Assembly (NCBI GenBank): GCA_030150795.1
Contig: JASLFF010000365.1
Coordinates: 1 to 6,534 of the forward strand
Length of the DNA: 6,534 bases
From: Terriglobales bacterium
Lineage (GTDB): Bacteria > Acidobacteriota > Terriglobia > Terriglobales > Gp1-AA117
Reading direction: 5' to 3'
The notes under the pieces are model-generated. The model had not been told where the DNA came from. It worked only from the letters and a program-made list of their open reading frames with translations, and searched no databases. Position numbers and translations under genes: made by a program. This document shows positions 1 to 3,820 of this stretch, piece by piece; the stretch's first letter is position 1; each line of letters opens with the position of its first letter.

Positions 1-1
1 G

Positions 2-70
2 GAAGCTAAAGTCGAGGTGGACCGCGCTGAGGCAACTGAAGTGGTAAAGGCGCGCTTGCGAAAGCGGTAA
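2..70 (+). CDS. C-terminal end of an upstream gene, unidentified (partial)
   Basis: Frame 2 is open from the window edge to a TAA at 68-70 and encodes 22 residues rich in Glu, Lys, Arg, Ala and Val, ending LRKR. The charged, helix-like composition fits the tail of a real protein, but no family can be named from it. There is a competing reading: frame 1 is open from 40 to a TAA at 112-114 and gives another Ala/Lys/Glu-rich helical peptide ending EEAVAE. The true C-terminus could therefore lie in either frame, or the two could be joined by a frameshift. The minus strand is also open here, but that reading has no protein-like character. Confidence 0.3.
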   Translation, partial: EAKVEVDRAEATEVVKARLRKR

Positions 71-154
71 AGAGGGCAGCGGCAAGGATTGTGGAAGAGG
101 CGGTAGCGGAGTAACTCAAGTGGATATTAGGGTTCCTGCATCTAAATAATAAAA

Positions 155-163
155 AGGATGAGG
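155..163 (+). promoter_or_regulatory. Ribosome binding site of the 169-729 gene
   Basis: The purine-rich stretch AGGATGAGG ends five bases before the ATG at 169, so two Shine-Dalgarno-like cores (AGGA and GAGG) lie at usable distances. This supports the ATG at 169 as the start. The preceding 80 bases are AT-richer than the genes, but I could not assign a promoter there with a sensible transcription start. Confidence 0.6.
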
Positions 164-168
164 TTTTT

Positions 169-729
169 ATGGGCCTTAAGGCTTGCCGAAAGTGGCTATT
201 ACTAGGCCTTCTCTCCATTTTGTTGGTCCCTTGCACGGTTGCACAAAAGGGAAATGAGAGTGCAATCAAAGAATTTCAGAACCGGATAGACAACTATCTT
301 TCAGCCAGGAAAAAGCAGGACATAGCAGAGAAGCCAACGGACTCTCCAGGCAAATTGGCGCAGGAGAAGCAACAAACAGCAGAAAAGACAAAGGAGTCGC
401 GTCCGGAGGCACAGCAGGGAGACATTTTCACACCCGCAGTGACTGCTTATTTCAAAAAACAGATTGAAAACACATTGCGTGGACCAGAGGGCGACAAAGT
501 GCGCGCCAGCCTTCGCCATGCCGAGCCGTTGCCGAACGTGCAGCTAAAAGTGAATGCAAAGTATCCCAGGAACCTGCCGCTGCAATCCACGCCACCAACG
601 CTGCTGATGAACCTTCCGCCGCTCCCTAAAGAACTTCAATACAGGATTGTGGGTTCGGCGCTAGTGCTTTATGACATGGCATCCGGCCTCGTTGTGGACT
701 TTATTCCCGGAGCAGTACCGGCGGCATGA
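169..729 (+). CDS. Exported protein of unknown function, coupled to a phosphatase
   Basis: This 186-residue protein has a clear Sec signal peptide. It has a charged n-region (MGLKACRKW), a hydrophobic core at about residues 9-21, and a likely cleavage site after TVA, before Q26. Cys22 is not in a convincing lipobox (VPC), so a lipoprotein is unlikely. Residues 27-50 are a charged, probably helical segment. Residues 50-85 are a Lys/Glu/Gln-rich, probably disordered linker. Residues 86-182 form a compact, more conserved-looking domain: a helix (FTPAVTAYFKKQIENTL), then Pro-rich and beta-rich segments including LPLQSTPPTLLMNLP, LQYRIVG and LVVDFIP. I recall similar C-terminal domains in hypothetical acidobacterial proteins, but this is memory and unverified. 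No catalytic motif is visible. Its TGA overlaps the next ATG (ATGA, 726-729), which implies co-translation with the metallophosphoesterase and probably a shared role in the periplasm. Its function is unknown. Confidence 0.85.
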   Translation: MGLKACRKWLLLGLLSILLVPCTVAQKGNESAIKEFQNRIDNYLSARKKQDIAEKPTDSPGKLAQEKQQTAEKTKESRPEAQQGDIFTPAVTAYFKKQIENTLRGPEGDKVRASLRHAEPLPNVQLKVNAKYPRNLPLQSTPPTLLMNLPPLPKELQYRIVGSALVLYDMASGLVVDFIPGAVPAA

Positions 730-1649
730 AACAAAACAGACCTAAGGTATATCGAAACGCGGCTTTTCTGGCAGCAGTGTGCGTGTTTGCTTTAGCAGGA
801 TACCTTCATCTGGCCCAGGCTGATCCGCGAGCACTTGCCCCTCAGTCGCCCGCAAGCAAGCTCGACATCAGAATCCCGCTGCAAGACAAGTCAGTACGAT
901 TTGCCGTGATAGGGGACAGCGGGACGGGCGATCGCGGGCAATATGAAGTCGCGCAGCGGATGGAAGCTTACCGGCAGGCCACGAAATTCGATTTCGTGAT
1001 CATGCTGGGCGATAACATTTACGGTAGCCACTCACCCAGGGATTTTGTAAAAAAGTTTGAGCAGCCTTACAAGCCTCTTCTGGACGCCGGGGTGAAGTTC
1101 TACGCGTCATTGGGAAACCATGACGATCCCGACGATGAACGGCTTTATAAACCTTTCAACATGGGCGGCGAGCGTTACTATGCATTTCGCAAAGGCGAGG
1201 CAGCCTTCTTTGCGCTGGACAGCAATTACATGGATCCCAAACAGCTCAGCTGGCTTGAGCAGAACCTGAAGGATTCGCAAGGCACATGGAAAATCTGCTT
1301 CTTCCACCATCCTTTATATAACGATGGGCGGCATCACGGCGCGGATGCGGACCTCCGTGCACAGGTCCTTCCTCTCTTCCATCGCTATGGCGTGAATGCG
1401 GTTTTCTCAGGCCATGAGCATGTGTATCAAAGAATCAAGCCGGAAAATAATATTTACTTCTTTGTGCTGGGCAATTCCGGCAAGCTGATGACGCATGATT
1501 TTGGCGAGCCCAGAGAGCGAGTGAAAGGTTTTGATACTGACCAGAGTTTTATGCTGGTGGAGATCGCAGGCGACAATCTGTATTTCCAGACGATCACTCG
1601 CAACGGGGAAACGATTGATTCCGGCGAACTGCCACGGCTTCACCCGTAG
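726..1649 (+). CDS. Exported purple-acid-phosphatase-type metallophosphoesterase
   Basis: This 307-residue calcineurin-like phosphoesterase is predicted to hydrolyse phosphomonoesters outside the cytoplasm using two metal ions. Residues 1-32 are a signal peptide: basic MKQNRPKVYR, a hydrophobic core at about 13-28, and a likely signal peptidase I site AQA before D33. The metal-binding blocks are all visible in order: GDSG (D64), GDNIY (D96, Y99), GNHD (N131, H132), FFHHPLYN (H194) and GHEHVYQR (H230, H232). This is the GDXG/GDXXY/GNHD/XXXH/GHXH set of purple acid phosphatases. Y99 sits where the tyrosine ligand to Fe(III) lies in that family. The length is close to that of mammalian tartrate-resistant acid phosphatase, with no extra N-terminal domain like the one in plant enzymes. 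The gene begins inside the stop codon of the upstream unknown gene and ends before a strong terminator. The fold and metal site are well supported. The natural substrate is unknown, and a phosphodiesterase or nucleotidase role is possible. Confidence 0.9.
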   Translation: MKQNRPKVYRNAAFLAAVCVFALAGYLHLAQADPRALAPQSPASKLDIRIPLQDKSVRFAVIGDSGTGDRGQYEVAQRMEAYRQATKFDFVIMLGDNIYGSHSPRDFVKKFEQPYKPLLDAGVKFYASLGNHDDPDDERLYKPFNMGGERYYAFRKGEAAFFALDSNYMDPKQLSWLEQNLKDSQGTWKICFFHHPLYNDGRHHGADADLRAQVLPLFHRYGVNAVFSGHEHVYQRIKPENNIYFFVLGNSGKLMTHDFGEPRERVKGFDTDQSFMLVEIAGDNLYFQTITRNGETIDSGELPRLHP

Positions 1650-1674
1650 AACATTTCCGTGATTTTTCCAGAAA

Positions 1675-1715
1675 GCCAGTGGCCATTATTTAAATGGCCA
1701 TTGGTCTTTTATTTT
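1675..1715 (+). terminator. Rho-independent terminator after the phosphatase pair, possibly bidirectional
   Basis: A 13-bp stem pairs 1675-1687 with 1693-1705. Its core is CCAGTGGCCAT against ATGGCCATTGG, with G-U wobbles, and the loop is the five bases ATTTA. It is followed on the plus strand by CTTTTATTTT, a good U-tract. The element starts 25 bases after the phosphatase stop and overlaps the last codons of the converging foldase gene. Read on the minus strand the hairpin is intact but the following U-tract is poor, so it mainly serves the plus-strand genes. Confidence 0.75.
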
Positions 1716-2812
1716 GGGGTGACAGGAGCTTGTGCGGGATTTCCAGTGGATGCGCCTGGCATCGGTGTCCCTGACGGCGACTGAGGATTGCGCAGGATCG
1801 GCCCACTTGTTCTCCCCGTGGGGCCAAAGAACTGCTCATTGAGCTCAGGATGTATGCTGCCGGTTACGGCTTTGATGGCGGCTTCCATATTCTTCTGGTG
1901 AAGATCGCGGGTAATCTCGGCTTTGACGGCTTCCACGGGTATGGTGTCGCGGCTGCGAAGTTTATAGATGTTAAAGCCGGACATCTCGGTCTCAAGCTTG
2001 GTTACTTCACCGGGCTTCAAGGCGAGTATGTCATTCTCGATAGCAGCGGGAAAAGAGCCTCTACGCTTGATGCCGAGATCGGCCCTGGGAGGAGTAGGGA
2101 GAGCGAGAGTTTTATAGACTTCATCCTGCAGCTTTTGTGTTTCTTCACCGCGAGCGGCACGCTCGCGAATGTCACTGGCCAGCTGCTGGATCTTTTTGTC
2201 ATTTTCCGCACGCGCAGCCGGCGTGCGGCTGGGATTTATAGAGGGCACGATGATGCGCTCTACCTTGAAGGAATCGTACTTGGAAATGTTTTCGTTGTAG
2301 TAGGCCTGAATTTCCTGCTGTGACGGGTTGCTGTACTTTTCATCGAGGGAATGGCGGTATGAATCGGCGAGCGCACGCAGGCGGGCAATCTTCATCAACT
2401 CCTGGAAGCGCGGATCATTTTCCGCGCCGGCTTTTTCGCCTTCATTGGCCAGGGCCAGCAGTTGCGAATAACTCTCAGCGAAATTCCGCATTGCCGCCGG
2501 GTTTGTTATCTGCGAAGCAACGCTCATTCCAGAGAGCATGGCGTAGAACTGCTCCTTGGTGATGACGGTCTGGCAGGAACCATCTTTAGAGCCAGTTTTT
2601 ACAGCAGCGGCATCCTTTGGGCATACTCCGTGGATCGTTACCACCGCAGCGTTGGAGGCCACGTTATCTGGATTAAAGGATTGTGGCGGCAAAGGAGGGG
2701 CGGGCTGCTGGACGATGGGAGGACGAGAAAGAGGTTGCCCCGCGGGAGCAGCTGATGTCTGGGCGAACGCACAGGTTCCGGCTAGAAGTGAAACTATAAA
2801 AACTCGGATCAT
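1709..2812 (-). CDS. SurA-like periplasmic foldase with divergent parvulin (PpiC-type) domain
   Basis: This 367-residue periplasmic chaperone/peptidyl-prolyl isomerase homologue probably helps exported proteins to fold. I chose the ATG at 2812: AGGAAGG (2830-2824) lies 11 bases upstream and the protein then starts with a clean signal peptide, MIRVFIVSLLAGTCAFA, before Gln. An in-frame ATG at 2833 (374 aa) and a TTG at 2845 (378 aa) are alternatives without a Shine-Dalgarno sequence. After the signal come a Pro-rich linker (19-49), a SurA-N-like alpha-helical region (about 55-155) containing a Cys64-Cys80 insertion, and a parvulin-like domain (about 182-286). The last is recognised by the LGIKRRGSFP...ALKPGEV...SGFNIYKL pattern. 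A charged helix follows, then a Pro/Gly/Ser-rich tail (329-367). Both histidines of the parvulin active site appear to be replaced (R186 in VERIIV, N281 in GFNIYKL), so isomerase activity is doubtful. The family assignment is good; calling it orthologous to SurA or PrsA would go too far. Confidence 0.82.
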   Translation of the reverse strand: MIRVFIVSLLAGTCAFAQTSAAPAGQPLSRPPIVQQPAPPLPPQSFNPDNVASNAAVVTIHGVCPKDAAAVKTGSKDGSCQTVITKEQFYAMLSGMSVASQITNPAAMRNFAESYSQLLALANEGEKAGAENDPRFQELMKIARLRALADSYRHSLDEKYSNPSQQEIQAYYNENISKYDSFKVERIIVPSINPSRTPAARAENDKKIQQLASDIRERAARGEETQKLQDEVYKTLALPTPPRADLGIKRRGSFPAAIENDILALKPGEVTKLETEMSGFNIYKLRSRDTIPVEAVKAEITRDLHQKNMEAAIKAVTGSIHPELNEQFFGPTGRTSGPILRNPQSPSGTPMPGASTGNPAQAPVTPK

Positions 2813-3067
2813 GGATAGCGAGACCTTCCTCATCAATAATGGCAAGAAAATTTGGGGGAGATGCGATATCGTACCATAGGTTCTTTGGAGCGGGTGCTTT
2901 CTTCATTGCGCGCAGAATTTATAAGGCGATCACCTGATGCTGATTTGCCGCTACGCCTGCAAGAATGGGACAGGTGTGGCGAAAGACGCGGATTTCCGCT
3001 GAACCGAAATTAGAGAAAAGGTGATACAAACAATCGGGTGAGACCCTGGAGGCCAATCATTCACGCC
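2813..3067. other. Divergent intergenic region between the foldase and histidine-phosphatase genes
   Basis: These 255 bases separate two divergently transcribed genes and must contain both promoters. On the plus strand TGATACAAA (3022-3030) resembles an extended -10 element (TG-N-TACAAA), but no matching -35 is seen. A start about seven bases downstream would leave a leader of about 30 bases ahead of the ATG at 3068. On the minus strand TACGAT (about 2865-2870) is a -10-like hexamer, also without a good -35. CACCTG (2931-2936) and CAGGTG (2971-2976) form a widely spaced inverted repeat, and GCGGATTTCCGC (2988-2999) is a short dyad. None of these is strong enough to name a regulator. Confidence 0.4.
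2824..2830 (-). promoter_or_regulatory. Candidate Shine-Dalgarno site deciding the foldase start
   Basis: On the minus strand AGGAAGG lies 11 bases before the ATG at 2812. The sequence upstream of the other in-frame starts (ATG 2833, TTG 2845) reads CTCCCCCAAATTTTCTTGCC and contains no purine-rich site. The same AGGAAGG motif precedes the large gene at the right end of the window. The spacing is longer than ideal, so this is only moderate support. Confidence 0.45.
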
Positions 3068-3640
3068 ATGAATCATTTATTTTTACGAGCAGTTTTTCCA
3101 GCACTATTACTTTGCCAGATGGCAGCCGCGCAGCAGAATGTGCGCACCATATTTCTGGTTCGTCACGCAGAGAAGGCTTCAACCGCCGCGGACGCTCCGC
3201 TGAGTCCTGAAGGTGAGAAGCGGGCAGAGTGCCTGGCAGGGATGTTGAAAGACGCAGGCATAAAGCAGATCTATGTAACAGATGTTACACGCACACAACA
3301 GACAGCAGCCCCGCTGGCCAAAGCGCTTAAACTTAAACCCACAATTCTTCCCGCCAAAGACCCCAACGCATTGATCAAAAACCTGGTTTATACAGGCGGC
3401 GGAAACATTCTTGTGGTGGGGCACAGTGACACGATACCGTTTGTGGTGGGCCGCATTCAAGGCGCAAGCGTGCAGCCCATTCCCGAAAATGAATACGACC
3501 GCATGTATGTTTTGACCGTTGCGGAAGCTGCGGGCATGCCGGCGGCCACGCTGCACTACTGTAGCGCAAGCGCTCCTGCCAAAGCCGCGCCAACACCCGC
3601 CCGTCCGGCCAAGAAGGGCCCGACGAAAAAGATGTACTGA
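3068..3640 (+). CDS. Exported SixA-like histidine phosphatase
   Basis: This 190-residue member of the histidine phosphatase (phosphoglycerate mutase-like) superfamily transfers phosphate through an active-site phosphohistidine. The numbering starts at the ATG at 3068, which gives the signal peptide MNHLFLRAVFPALLLCQMAAA before Gln-Gln. GGAGG at 3048-3052 lies upstream but 15 bases away. An in-frame GTG at 3038 would add ten residues. The catalytic core is visible: FLVRHAEK (R32, nucleophile H33), TRTQQTA (R75) and VGHSD (second histidine H119). Length and motifs fit the short SixA-type branch, but classical SixA is cytoplasmic and acts on ArcB, whereas this protein is predicted to be periplasmic. 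That makes the SixA role unlikely. The last 20 or so residues are an Ala/Pro/Lys-rich basic tail with no catalytic motif. The gene stands alone between a divergent neighbour and a terminator. Fold and active site are well supported; the substrate is unknown. Confidence 0.88.
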   Translation: MNHLFLRAVFPALLLCQMAAAQQNVRTIFLVRHAEKASTAADAPLSPEGEKRAECLAGMLKDAGIKQIYVTDVTRTQQTAAPLAKALKLKPTILPAKDPNALIKNLVYTGGGNILVVGHSDTIPFVVGRIQGASVQPIPENEYDRMYVLTVAEAAGMPAATLHYCSASAPAKAAPTPARPAKKGPTKKMY

Positions 3641-3655
3641 TTTCTTACAGCGGAA

Positions 3656-3690
3656 GCAAAGGGCGGGTCTAAAGCAGACCCGCCCTTTGT
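3656..3690. terminator. Strong hairpin terminator after the histidine phosphatase
   Basis: CAAAGGGCGGGTCT (3657-3670) pairs perfectly with AGACCCGCCCTTTG (3676-3689) around the loop AAAGC, and a G-U pair at 3656/3690 extends the stem. It begins 16 bases after the stop at 3640. A and T runs at the stem base give UUU on either strand, and the sequence beyond is not a long U-tract. It could act in both directions between the converging genes. Confidence 0.7.
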
Positions 3691-3734
3691 GATTCTGGAA
3701 TCTCACCGATGTATTTTTGATTCTGACCGACGTA
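3691..3734. repeat. Short degenerate direct repeat in the convergent intergenic region
   Basis: GATTCTG followed by ACCGATGTA (3691-3697 and 3705-3713) recurs as GATTCTG followed directly by ACCGACGTA (3719-3725 and 3726-3734). The first copy carries seven extra bases, GAATCTC, which also make a small GATTC-TG-GAATC dyad. The second copy is followed by the dyad CCGGG-A-CCCGG (3736-3746). The region encodes nothing recognisable, and the repeat may be a local duplication. Confidence 0.4.
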
Positions 3735-3770
3735 GCCGGGACCCGGTCATCTGTGATCTTTCATCTTTGC

Positions 3771-3814
3771 AAAATCCGGACTGCCGAGGCCGTGATTGCG
3801 CTTGGCAGTCTGGG
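3771..3814 (-). terminator. Rho-independent terminator of the large minus-strand gene
   Basis: Bases 3776-3788 (CCGGACTGCCGAG) pair with 3801-3813 (CTTGGCAGTCTGG), with G-U wobbles, and the loop is 12 bases. Read on the minus strand, the hairpin begins about seven bases after the TAA at 3821-3823 and is followed by ATTTTGC, a short U-tract. Position and structure fit termination of the propeller/FN3/DUF11 gene. Confidence 0.6.
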
Positions 3815-3820
3815 ATTTGG

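Noticed and set aside
121..150. Possible -35/-10 pair (TGGATA, 18 bases, AATAAT) before the gene at 169
   Set aside because: The implied transcription start would fall at the ribosome binding site and remove it from the mRNA, so the match is probably chance.
6..269. Minus-strand open frame of 87 codons at the left edge
   Set aside because: It runs antisense to the signal-peptide region of a well-supported gene, and its sequence has no domain-like character or ribosome binding site.
1850..2323. Plus-strand open frame of 157 codons inside the foldase gene
   Set aside because: It is antisense to the clear parvulin-like coding sequence. The hydrophobic Phe/Gly/Val-rich content is what the opposite strand of such a gene gives.
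2673..2906. Alternative minus-strand frame starting in the divergent intergenic region
   Set aside because: It overlaps the foldase signal peptide and Pro-rich linker in another frame and has no ribosome binding site. The foldase frame is the supported one.
3179..3706. Minus-strand open frame of 175 codons opposite the histidine phosphatase
   Set aside because: The plus strand has intact catalytic motifs and a signal peptide. The minus reading is rich in Cys, Arg and His and resembles no family.
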